Source: Procambarus clarkii (taxonomy: Eukaryota; Arthropoda; Malacostraca; Decapoda; Cambaridae). Taken from it: a DNA stretch of 64,000 bases. A model generated the notes under the pieces. The model was not told the origin of the DNA, searched no databases, and saw only the letters and a list, made by a program, of their open reading frames with translations. The stretch covers positions 25,018,562 to 25,082,561 of the forward strand of contig NC_091172.1 in assembly GCF_040958095.1 (NCBI RefSeq), written 5' to 3'. Shown in pieces: positions 1-12,400 of the stretch. A program made the position numbers and the translations under genes. How positions within the stretch are numbered: the first letter of the stretch is position 1; each line of letters begins with the position of its first letter.

Positions 1-1430
<1,430 letters not shown>

Positions 1431-2694
1431 ACTATTTTGTCTTTATTGATATATTATGTAAACTCTGGCATTGAGTAAACTCTGTCATATATAGAAAACT
1501 CACATACTGAGTTAACTCTGTCATACAGGGCAAAAGACGGATTTGACAAAGCAACCTGTTATGTACATGCCAGGGAGCAGGACCTGAAATAACCTCCACA
1601 TGAGTAGGGCCATAGGTAGCCTATAACTGGAGCAGCGCCTGATGTAGTCTACGTCAAGATGAAAGCCTAAAGTAGGTTAAACGTTGAGCAGAACCTAAAA
1701 TAGCCTATACTACTGGGCAAGGTGTGAAGTAAACTATAAGAGGGGAAACCTGAAACAACTTATACACAAGCTGGTTATACACATTAAAAAAACACAGCAT
1801 ATTAAGGACTAATGGATTTTTTTTTACTTTTATATTTTAAATAAATTTTTCTGATCCGCAAAACTTTGTATTAGGCTACCGCATTTCCCATACATACATA
1901 TGTATTGCCATATATTCTCAAGGTGTTGATCACAGATAAGCGTAAGCGAAGCTGTCATTACATTTAATGAAATTGAGGCCCTAACAACACCCTAACGTAT
2001 GGGTGCCACTCTGTTACTTGGACTATTCAGCACGAAGGCTGCGGTGGGTGGGCACCTCGCGTCACTCAATTGGCACCATGATATATTAAACTGGGCAGTG
2101 TGATACTTCACCATCTTAACAGCTATGACAGCTGTGTGGGGGCAAGAAGGCTCAAAATGGCACCTTGGCACACCCGGCCAAGGGGAACGACTGAATTGCT
2201 TATAATGGATGTGCTTTTATGCATGTTACTCGATGTTGAACCATTGGCATGTTGGCACAGAGGTTTATTTATTGTCCATCAAATATTTCCATAGTGAGTT
2301 GTTAAAATCTGTCTTTAACTCTCTTAATGGCATTTGTTTATCGGGGTTCTCGTTCATCTTTAAATATTTATTTAAGCTTGTTATTTTCACTTTCACAGCC
2401 GTCCACATCAGATCTATAATTAGGATAATTCATATCAGGTTTACGTGCATGGTAAACTTTTGCTGTTGAAGTTACATCGTAGCTTTTATTCCAGTAAATA
2501 AAAGCTCGATGTAAATTATACAGCAAATATGAGTTTTAATATTTACTGAAATAAAGTTTTAGTGAATGTTAAAACACTGAGCTGTGTATGCCTAATTAGT
2601 TTCTGAATGTCAACCAAAGCTTATTACAGATATTAAGTGTTGAAAGGGTTTAGCATGCTATGTATGTAACCAGATGGGGTATCCGGCTGCTCCC
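1431..2694. other. AT-rich spacer, no gene seen
   Basis: Only short unrelated frames are present. A few loosely repeated words occur near 1440-1540 (GTAAACTCTG, GAGTTAACTCTGTCATA). No known element was recognised. Confidence 0.4.
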
Positions 2695-3368
2695 GAGTCT
2701 CTTCCCTTCCTCTCTCTCTCTTCCCCAATCCCCCCTTTTGTATCTCTTCCCTCTATCCTCCTCTCTTCCCCTATCTACCCTCTTTAGCACCTTTCTTCCC
2801 CTCTCTCACCAAACATTCCCTACTACCTGTACTCTCTTTCCCCAACCACGTTCCCAATCTCCCCCCCTCTTCTCCCATCTCCTTCCCTCTCTTCTAATCT
2901 TCCCCTCTCCCATTTATCCCCTCTCACCCATCTCTTCCCCTCTCCACTTTTTTCCCTCTTCTTCCCCATTTCAACTTTTCTCTCCCTTACTCAACTAACT
3001 TCCCCTTCTCTCCACTCTCCTATCATTTCATTTTCCTCTCTACCTTCCCCCCCCCTTCTTTTCCAACATTCCCCCACACCCCATCTCCTTCCACTAATTT
3101 TCTCACCACACAGTTTCTCAATCTATCACCCTCTCCTCCCCTCTTCACCCACTCTCCTAATCTTCCCCTTATCGACTCCTCGCCTTTCCGCTCCATCCTC
3201 TCTCCTAATCTCTTTCTCTCCCTTTCCTTTCTTCTCTCTCAATCTCCCCTTCTCTCCACATCCTCTTCCCCCCTTTCATTCCCCCTTCTTTCACCTCTCC
3301 TCCTCTCACATCATATCCACCTTTCTCTTCATTCTCTTCCAACATGCCTCCCTCTCTGTCTCTTTCAG
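2695..3368. repeat. Pyrimidine-rich (CT) low-complexity tract
   Basis: About 670 nt of the + strand is almost all C and T, built from degenerate CTCTTCCC-type words. Ser/Pro/Leu-rich (+) and Glu/Arg/Gly-rich (-) frames arise from composition alone. Such polypurine/polypyrimidine tracts can form triplex DNA and slow polymerases. Confidence 0.9.
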
Positions 3369-4663
3369 AAAAGTACATTTTTTTTATTATTAACACATTA
3401 GGTACATCTGCATTAGTGCAGCTGCCCTAGACTATATGAAGTGGAGTACAGTGTGTCAAAAAAACATAAAATAATTGCAAAGCTCCAGGTAGAATATCTC
3501 TGTGGAAAACACAACCTCAATTTCAGACTTGACTTCATGTAAATCACGGGAAGTGTGTCGCTTTAGATGCCGATGCAGTATTTTTAAAGTGTGGCACTTG
3601 GGCCCACACCGATTGGCCTATGTTACACACCCGTCATGTTTCATGTGTGTAGGTTGGTTGGGTGAGGCTAGCCTCAAGCGTCTGGCCTCCTATTTTGGAC
3701 AGATAAACAAACATCGTATTTCATAGATATAAAGTAATTATTTTTTTATGGAGCTGGTGGTGTTCTGTCGAATAATAATAATACAAAATTAAAACGAATA
3801 GCTAACATTTCAATCTTAGAAATCTTGAGAGTCCAAAACCATTGTATGAGAGAGCACTAGAGGTCTCGTGGCATATAAACACTTTCATCTGAACAAAACT
3901 GTGCTCATTTTATCAGAGCTCTTAATACTGTAATTACAAAGACGTTCTTATATCTCTTAGAACACAACTCTAACTTTATTTTCGAAATGTTTCCTTCTCT
4001 ACGTGCTATATAAAAATTATTACTATCAAGTCAGCAGTAGCAGGGACAATGGCAGCAGGTTGAAAACAAGGAAGAAAGCACTCAACAAATTATATGCCCA
4101 TAAACTTTACAGGTTGATGACTATGATTTGCTAACTGATAAATACCTTCCTTGTGTTCGTAAGATTTATATAGTTAATACATCAAAAGCACCATATTCAT
4201 AGTTGGCTTTAATAAGCATTGAAATGATTATGTCGTGTTTGTGATAATGTAAGGTTTCGTAGTATGTTTAACATCCACCTGTTGAACAGGTGGTGGGCCG
4301 GCGTTGGTGAGCTGCCAGCCCCAACACACAGCCAATATTATTCTTGAGGCGTCCATTAGCCACACTTCCATACAATAATACGAATATATTTGAAAAGAGA
4401 AGTGCAAAGTTCTTACAGATAATCTCTGCGACATTTTAATAAATCTATGAAGCTTTGGGGAACATTAAATATGTTTTACACGTCTTTACTTCGATGCTAC
4501 ATTAATTAAATGAATACTTAAGAGTGCTCTATTAGCGTTACGCTACATATGGGTTACATTGTGAGTTGTGATTTCCCAACCCGTCCACTCGAATAGGACA
4601 TCGCATTTTGACGTATAACTCTATAAGGCCAAACACTGATGTACTAAAGGTTATTGCATCTTG
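3369..4663. other. Spacer, no gene seen
   Basis: This is AT-rich sequence without a supported coding frame. A small perfect hairpin (CCACCTGT TGA ACAGGTGG) lies at about 4275-4293. Confidence 0.4.
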
Positions 4664-4887
4664 AGGTTATATCTTGAGATAATTTCGGGGCTTTAGTGTC
4701 CCCGCGGCCCGGTCCTCGACCAGGCCTCCACCCCCAGGAAGCAGCCCAACTCCCAGGTATCTATTTTACTGCTAGGTAACAGGGGCATAGAGTGAAAGAA
4801 ACTCTGCCCGTTGTTTCTCGCTGGCACCCGGGACCACAGGATCACAAGTCCAGTGTGCTGTCCACTTGGCCGACCGGCTCCTCCCAG
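4664..4887 (-). mobile_element. tRNA-derived decapod SINE, copy 1
   Basis: Read on the - strand, it begins with a tRNA-like head (GAGCCGGTCGGCCAAGTGGA as box A region), then a body with CTGTTACCTAGCAGTAAAAT. It ends GGCCTGGTCGAGGACCGGGC and GAAATTATCTCAAGATATAA. The same body and tail occur at 5784, 41352 and 60697. The box B region is damaged in this copy (GGTCCCGGGTGCC). It is a non-coding retroposon. Confidence 0.85.
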
Positions 4888-5499
4888 AATTGAAGAGATT
4901 CTCCTTGCAGCTCCCAAAATTGACATGACGTCCCTTTTTTTATTTGTGGTTCCTCGGTTAGATTAGATTCGGGCAATTTAGTACACCAGTTTAGTGATGT
5001 CGTGAGCGCTCGAGAGGACGTATCTTTTTCAGCCTGCTATCGTAAAAAAAATCATTTTAACACACTTTATCTCGCCTAAATTATCATGCTTTATTTAATC
5101 TAACTTCATCCGGTATAATCTAATGAAATGCAATATATTCATATCAAATGTAAATGCATGAGCGAGTTTTCATTAATCTTCAACGATATACCAGGGATAT
5201 AGCACACCAGTCAAGTGAATAACTGTAGGAATAATTTGACTTATACAACAGTCTTGACACAATTATAAACTTTCAACTGAGCAATGAACATAACAACACC
5301 GGAGAACAAACAACAAACAGACTAGGCTATACATGTGTAATCCCTCCAAGATATGGCAGCCATACACATTTAGTGTGGCAGTTGGGGTGAGGTATTGTGT
5401 TACGTGAGGCTGTGGGCGGTGCGCCTTCCTTCCTTCCTGGTCGAGTTAAAGGCGCACCTTCATGCCGGCCGGGTCCTGTTTGTACATCTTCCGTCGGCT
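4888..5499. other. Spacer between SINE and tandem repeat, no gene seen
   Basis: AT-rich sequence without a supported coding frame, promoter or recognised element. Confidence 0.35.
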
Positions 5500-5740
5500 G
5501 CTGCCGCTACTGCTCTATGCTGCCGCCGCTGCCACTGCTCTATACTGCCGCTGCTGTCGCTGCCACTGCTCTATACTGCCGCTGCCACTGCTCTATACTG
5601 CTGCTGCTGCTCTATACTGCTGCCGCTGCTCAATACTGCTACCGTTGCTCAATACTGCTACCGTTGCTCAATACTGCTACCGTTGCTCTATAACTGCTAC
5701 CGCTGCTCTATACTGCTGCCGCTGTTGTCTGATACCACTG
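5500..5740. repeat. CTG-rich imperfect tandem repeat, ~19-21 bp unit
   Basis: Units are variants of GCTCAATACTGCTACCGTT and CTATACTGCCGCTGCCACTG. The last few copies are nearly identical with a 19-bp period. Leu/Tyr/Cys/Ala-rich frames in all three phases are products of the repeat, not genes. Confidence 0.88.
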
Positions 5741-5783
5741 ACCAGAGGGGGATGTGAAAGGGGAATGGATGGAGGGGTGGGGA

Positions 5784-6017
5784 GGTTATCTTGAGATGAT
5801 TTCGGGGCTTTAGTGTCCCTGCGGCCCGGTCCTCGACCAGGCCTCCACCCCCAGGAAGCAGCCCGTGACAGCTGACTAACACCTAGGTACCTATTTTACT
5901 GCTAGGTAACAGGGGCATAGGGTGAAAGAAACTCTGCCCATTGTTTCTCGCCGGCGCCTGGGATCGAACCCAGGACCACAGGATCACAAGTCCCGCGTGC
6001 TGTCCGCTCGGCTCCCT
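5784..6017 (-). mobile_element. tRNA-derived decapod SINE, copy 2
   Basis: This is the best-preserved copy in the window. On the - strand the order is GAGCCGAGCGGACAGCACG, a clear box B (GGGTTCGATCCCAGGCGC), the AGAAACAATGGGCAGAGTTT segment, CCTGTTACCTAGCAGTAAAA, CTTCCTGGGGGTGGAGGCCT and the tail GAAATCATCTCAAGATAACC. It is not a functional tRNA: the head cannot form a full cloverleaf and runs straight into the SINE body. Confidence 0.9.
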
Positions 6018-7279
6018 TGTGGAGGGAGTGGATACTTTGTTTGGGGGGAAGAGGGTGGAATAAAGGGGTTAGGGCCTGAAAGAGTAAGTGCTAAAGGAGG
6101 GACTGATCATAGATGCTGTAGGGGAAGAGAAAGGGAAAAATTGGGGGGGAAAAGGTTTATACACTGGGTACGATCACCAAAAATCTTTGACGTTAAAACA
6201 GTCTTCCATGATTCCTCCATGTTTGGGAAGCCTTCCAAGATCAATCGATGCCGTTATGGGAGACTTGCAAGACGGTGTCTCGGGTTCAGGAAGACTTCCA
6301 GGGTCCCCTTCTGTGTTTTAAACCGTTTTCAATGTTCCTGGCGTTCAATAAGGCCTTGCGGGGCCTTATGGAAAGTCTGGGGAGTCTTTTGATATCTTTT
6401 GGTATAAACTATAAAGTAGAACCCTAAGGAGCAAAAAAGGGTGAAGTGGATGGTTGATATTTTCGTTTAACTTCCCTGATTTTGGATTGCTAGGCCGTTA
6501 GGAGTTGAAATTAAGTGTTTGGCTTTTGACTAAGTTATTAGGGATAATAGCGCCAGCTTCCTTTCCTCACCATTCATTTATTGGCCAAACCCAACAGCAA
6601 TTAATCAGGCTGACCAAACATGTTCAATCGCTATGTTGCTTGATTTATCGTCTCTCTCTCGTTTGTCAATTGGTGAATGACTTAGGCAATTTTAGTTAAA
6701 TTAATTGATTACGAACCTCATAACTCATTATGTGCCTCTAACTTTTTCCACATAATGAATTAAGAAATATAATTCCATAACACGTCTAATTAAGTAAGGT
6801 ACAGCATTGTTAAGCTAGTTACATAGTTTATGATATATTAAATACTTTATTATGGATCCATATCCATGTGAGTGGGTGGAAGTAAGGTGTCAGTCATATA
6901 ATGGGCTCAAGTACTGGACTGCAGTAATCATTAAGCTCAGCAGTTTACATTTGCGGCGAGCCAGTTTTACATACAGTTTTAATTTGATTATCATACACCC
7001 ACACCCGTCCAGTGGGCAGCGGTGGAAAGGTTACAATCAGCAAGCCACTTTGGTTGTTTGGCTTCCATTTAAGGCTTGTCTGCGGTTCGTACTGTGATCA
7101 CATTGTCTCTTTACTGCTCTAAGGGGCTTGGCCAGTCGGAGGTTAGAGAGACCTCTAAATTGGTGCTTAAGGGTACCAAAATTGGAGAAAACTAAAAATA
7201 CTTTTCTGCTCCTATTCGTCATTGACGCCTGCATATTGAATTGACTCATGCACAACATGAACCATGATACTGGATTTGT
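6018..7279. other. Spacer, no gene seen
   Basis: Short frames here lack recognisable domains. A weak match to the CATTATGTGCCTCTAACTTT repeat seen near 8345 and 55500 lies around 6713-6770. Confidence 0.35.
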
Positions 7280-8030
7280 CAGCCCGTCCTCCAAACAGAC
7301 TCAAAAGTGATTCCATGCTCCCGCCAAACCCCCCCCCTGTTTATGAATAAAAAATAGTTTACACACGACTCGACCCGTCCTCGACTCATGTCCATTACAT
7401 TCAGCGGTCAACCCCACAGACGCATTCATAAATTTTAACATGCTGTTCATTCAAAACGGGAATTTTCGCAAGTATAAATTAATATTATAATATATTAGCA
7501 TATTGTGTATATATAGGCATAGGTTAGGTTAGGTGTTTAGGTTCTGTTGGTGAATATTTGTATTTGTAGTACTGGGTGAAGCATTTACAGCGTTGTGTTT
7601 CGAACAAAATTCGTCAGTGAAGCACTTGTTCCGGATATGTTCGAACGTCAGCAGTTGTGAGTCGTGTGTAAACCGCTTTTCATTCATAAACAGGGGGTTT
7701 GGCGGGTGCATGGAATCACTTTTAGATCTTTGTTTGGAGGACGGGCTGCACGACTCACAACTAATTTCGTTCGAACACTTCCGGAACAAGTGCTTCACTG
7801 ACGAATTTTGTTCGAGCCACAATGCTATAAATGTTTCATCCACGTACTACAAATACAAATAATCGCCAACCCGCCAACAGAACCTAATCTATGCCTATAT
7901 ATGCACACTTTGCTATTGTAATATTAATTTATATTTGAGAAAATTCCCGTTTTGAAAGACTAGCATGTACAAATTTATGAATGTGTCTGTGGGGTCGACC
8001 GCTGGATATAATGGAGTCGACGGGTTGGGA
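7280..8030. mobile_element. Compound foldback (palindromic) element
   Basis: Two arms, about 7371-7664 and 7751-8030, are imperfect inverted copies of each other. For example, AGCGGTCAACCCCACAGAC on the left pairs with GTCTGTGGGGTCGACCGCT on the right, and GTTGTGAGTCG with CGACTCACAAC. The 86-nt loop (7665-7750) itself has an inverted copy left of the arm (7280-7370), including CAGCCCGTCCTCCAAAC against GTTTGGAGGACGGGCTG. The order is loop', arm, loop, arm'. Similar peptide frames on both strands (SVKHLFR...CESC) are a consequence of the palindrome. I saw no transposase; the class is unknown. Confidence 0.8.
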
Positions 8031-9160
8031 TGTGCTCATAGAGGTGCTCGATAAGTGAAAAGGATGAGGAGATTATCCAGTGAGTTAAAATGGTTCCTTA
8101 AATGCCGATGATGTTCTAATTTAACTTTGAGGAAGGACGAGTTCTCTTATAAAATAATGGGTAGCCTAAGCAAGCTAGGCATTTTCTATATGTGAGAGCG
8201 AGGGGTTTCCATGGAAGTTACAGGATTCCCTATAATGGGGTTTTGTATTACGAATAGAGGGATTTCCATAATGGGTGCTGAGGGTTTCCAGAATAGGGTC
8301 TAACCAATGGGAAGGGATCGGGATATAGAATTAGGTAATGAACTTTGTGGTTCAGTTACTGATCCTTTTGTGTGTTTTTGTAATCTTTACCATTACGTCT
8401 CACAACCAAGATAAGTATATAGGGATACATAATAAATGAACTATCTCAACTTAAGGTATATGTATAGCTGTAATATTAAATATACTATTCAGACTATGAT
8501 GAATGAAGTCTAATAACGAAATTTAATTCTTTCAATTATCTGATTTAGTCTCAAGTTTGACCGTTCATTAACCTAACCATATGCTGAAATGGTTTTAATA
8601 ATATGTAATTTATGCATGAAATTACTGAAACATGTATGTAACCTTAATGGTTAAGGATATACTACCTTTAAAATATTCAATACACTAAATGTTATTAATG
8701 GCGTGGTATTAAGGATCCATTCATACTCGAACAAAGACACTTGGCTGTTATATTCACTACTGTCTGGAATCAGCCATAAAATACTTTCACCTCTTCCTCA
8801 GGAACTGTGTTCGTGTTAATGGAATTTATTTAGATTTTCAATTGTTTACGTCTCGTCTAATCGGCATTTCATTTTTTATATGTGCAGAATCTTTAGAATT
8901 CATTGAAAGCGCTTATTAATATTACAAGGAATGAATACTAAGCCTATTTAAATACAGATTATTGGGATTTCTTGTGACGACCTTAGACAGCAGGTGAAAG
9001 TTATATAAGCTCAACAAATAGCTAGACTGGAACTTATTTCGTGTGGCAGAAAGCATTAGGAATAAGTTAAAGATATTGGGAAAATACAAAGCACCTAAAA
9101 TGAAAATAGTCTGATGCTCTTTTGTTGGCCTCGGTTGCAATGTCGCTCGTTTTCTTTCGT
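8031..9160. other. Region upstream of RBM45, no gene seen
   Basis: AT-rich sequence. Around 8345-8440 is a degenerate copy of a dispersed repeat that ends GATACATAATAAATGAACTA, also seen at 55495-55600. Loosely repeated GGGTTTCCATAATGGG words lie at 8200-8300. No promoter motif is convincing except the TATA-like box at 9161. Confidence 0.4.
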
Positions 9161-9222
9161 CTATATATTGAGAGGGAGACCGATGTGAATTTCGCCCGAG
9201 GTTGGGAGTTGTTCAGGAAAAG
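9161..9222 (+). promoter_or_regulatory. Possible RBM45 core promoter and 5' UTR
   Basis: A TATA-like CTATATATTG sits at 9161-9170, about 55 nt before the ATG, so a start site near 9190-9200 would give a short leader. An ATG at 9140 opens a frame that overlaps the RBM45 start out of frame. At 9183 there is ATG immediately followed by TGA. Whether these are transcribed is unknown. This is a sequence-only guess. Confidence 0.25.
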
Positions 9223-9454
9223 ATGGCGTCAACAGACAAGCTCTCGCGTCGCTACGAGTCTAGGGATAATTTTCATGGTTCAGACGGTGGCAAATATGGC
9301 AAAGAATCAAAATATGACGATCCTCCTCATTCACGATTGTTTATTGTGTGTGGAAAGTCCATCACTGAAGAGGATTTCCGTGAAAGTTTCTCTAAGCACG
9401 GCACCATCGAGGAAATATGGGTAGTGAAGGACAGAAACACCGATGAACCCAAAG
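9223..9454 (+). CDS. RBM45: RBM45 coding exon 1
   Basis: This exon encodes residues 1-77 plus the first base of codon 78. It holds a polar, Gly/Lys/Ser-rich N-terminus and the first half of RRM1 (RLFIVCGKSITEEDFRESF, then IEEIWVVKDR). It ends at a consensus donor, AAAG|GTAAGT. Without splicing, the frame runs only five codons further, to a stop at 9469-9471. Confidence 0.95.
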
Positions 9455-12400
9455 GTAAGTCACTGGAATAACCGCCAAAGGTTAATTTAGCGTGGGTTGT
9501 GGTTATTTATTAAGGTGTAGTAAGGGAGAGGAGTGAATATGAGGAAGGGGGGAGGTGGCTGAGTGGCGTCTTGTCACAACCCACGCTTGGGGTCCCCAGG
9601 ATCGATCCCCCCACCGCCTCTTGTTCCGGCCCCACGGCCACGCTACCCTCCCTTACACACACCCCCTCTAAAGTATTAATCTAACCCCTTAGTATCGATT
9701 AATAACGTTTATCAGGCTCCGTTGGGAACGATCATAACTTCGTCTTCAATATTTCTTGATGCTGTCTTGAGACATGTCTGAAGACGGATTGTGACGGAAC
9801 TCAAGTAGTTAGCCCTGGGCCGTTGCAGTCGCTTGATCCCTGAGTGTTGAGACATTGCAGTAGTGTCTTGACGACACTTAAGTCAAGTGTCTCTTGACGC
9901 TAAGACACAATGTCTTAAGTGTCTCTTATGACACTTACGACATTGGGTAGAGGTCAGTTGGTACAGGAGACGGCAACCTTACACATTTGTACCATTTCGG
10001 ACATGAAAGTTGTGCATTTTCGTATACTCAATATTAAAGCCACAATAGAGTATAATGCTGTTAACAGCAACAAAATTTCTACTTGTCAGGCATATAGTTA
10101 TTCAGTTAAGTTGTGATAGGCATAATATGGGCTTCATAAAAACAATGTGTACTCTAGCGCAAGAAACACACACATGAATGTTTACAAAAATGATTGAACT
10201 TGTAAAGTACTAGACTGGCAAGTTTTTGGGTAAATTCACATTATCTATTTAGTATATAAGTTACACCTATATATATATAATTTATGTATAAGGTGAATGC
10301 CAAATGTGTAATATTTAAACAAAATTGTCATAAGCGACACATTTGTCCCCACATGTCATGTGTGTGTTTTAGTACAGTATTTTTTGGGCTCTTGTTCTTG
10401 TGTGCTAGATAGTGTTCACAACTGTTCACCATTATTCATTTACTGCAAGTTTGACAATGGCATCCTTTGTATTATACCCAATATGCTGGGATCTACCTCA
10501 GTTTGATCCTGACCCATTTATTAACTATGCATATAAAAACATCTACATGGCTTCAGCAACAAGGACATTATAATTAATTTGATTGCAAGATATTTAGAGC
10601 CGGTAATGAAAAGGGAGGAAATCTTGAGATAATTAAGCTGTCTTTGGCAGTGTTTTCAATCATTTTGACTGCTATAAGAAGTCAACAATTCAACTTGTAA
10701 GATGCCAAATTTGACAAAGATGAGGATTCTAGCTGACTTATATGCTGTAACCCCTCAAATAGAATAGGGTAATAGTATTTTGCTATCTAGACCAAAGATT
10801 TTTAATAATATATTTACTATATATGCAATTCAAGGTCTTATTGTCATCTTATTCCATTACACAACTGGTTGGGCTTTGGGTGTGTGGCTGGTTGGGCTGC
10901 AGGGGAAGGGGGGGTGTGGCTTGTCAGGTTCCCAGGGGAGGGGGGGGAGACTGGTTGGGCTCCCAGAGGGGGTGTGGGTGGTCGGGCTCCTGGAGAGGAG
11001 TGTGGGTGGTCGGGCTCCTGGAGTGAGTGGCTGGTTGGGCTCGGGGTGGGGGGGGGTTGCTGGTTGGTCTCTGGGTATTTGTTTGCTAGGGGCTCGGGGG
11101 TTCATAGGGTTTGTTTACTAGGGCTCTGGGGGGGGTTGTTTGCTAGGGCTATGAGGGGTTTGTTTGCTAGGGCTCTGGGGGGGTTGCTAGGGCTCATGGG
11201 GAGGGGGGGGTTGTTTTTGGGAAAACTCACATTATACACCCAGGGGGTTTGTTTGCTAGGGTTCTAAGGGTTTGTTAGGACCCTGGGCATTTGTTTGTTT
11301 GCTAGGGCTAGGTGGGCAGATGAGGGTATTGGGAGAACGTGTTTGTTTGGTAGGCCTGTGGGTCCACAACTTGTTTGGGCTCTGGGTATGCAACTGGTCA
11401 GGCTTACCTTTGGCCATGTCTGGTTGGCTTACCATTGGCCATGTTGTCTGGTTGGCTTACCATTGGCCATGTTGTCTGGTTGGCTTACCATTGGCCATGT
11501 TGTCTGGTTGGCTTACCATTGGCCATGTTGTCTGGCTTACCTTTGGTCATGTCTGATTGTGGTGCTCCGACGACAGCGCCATCTACGGAGTGGATACGTC
11601 AGGCGTTTGTGCCTGAGCCCGTAAGTGAGGTGTTTTAGTGTGTCCCAGTTATTGATGACGTGTCTGCTTACAGAGTCGACCTGGGACTGCTGTGATGGAA
11701 GTTGGGTCAGTCTACCCAAGGCAGCCGTCCCCATACCTTGTGCTTTGCTGTAGCAGCTGTGAGTCGCCTCCCGGAAGAACACTGTGGTGTTACCCTGCCA
11801 GTGGAGTGGCAGTAGAAGGATTGTCTTACCCGGGACCGACTGCTGGAGACGATTATCCACTGGGGTATTGAGGACAGGAGAGTGATATGTGGTATCATAC
11901 GAGGCTCCTGACACGAGTGATACTAGGGTAGCGCCCTAGTCAGGAGCCTCGTGTGATACCACATATCACTCTCCTGTCCTCAATACCCCAGTGGATACTC
12001 GTCTCCAGCAGTCGGTCCCGGGTAAGACAATCCTTCTACTGCCACTCCACTGGCAGGGTAACACCACAGTGTTCTTCCGGGAGGCGACTCACAGCTGCTA
12101 CAGCAAAGCACAAGGTATGGGGACGGCTGCCTTGGGTAGACTGACCCAACTTCCATCACAGCAGTCCCAGGTCGACTCTGTAAGCAGACACGTCATCAAT
12201 AACTGGGACACACTAAAACACCTCACTTACGGGCTCATGCACAAACGCCTGACGTATCCACTCCATAGATGGCGCTGTCGTCGGAGCACCACCTCACCAG
12301 AGGTCAGGAGCGGCTGTGTTGTGAGCTGCACAGGACTGGAAACTGGCCCTTGTGGCCAGTACACGTCGTCCTCACCAGGTGTCGTCGTCCGTTTGGAGGG

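Noticed and set aside
2660-3396. Ser/Pro-rich or Glu/Arg-rich protein
   Set aside because: Low-complexity CT tract; no conserved pattern.
5395-5794. Cys/Tyr/Leu-rich frames in three phases
   Set aside because: They come from a CTG-rich tandem repeat and shift phase with the unit length.
5784-6017. Functional tRNA gene from the box A/box B match
   Set aside because: The head is fused to a SINE body repeated elsewhere and cannot fold as a full tRNA.
10823-11638. Gly/Trp-rich and HVVWLAYHWPCCLVG-type frames
   Set aside because: Products of the G-rich and 28-bp repeats; peptide period follows the DNA period.
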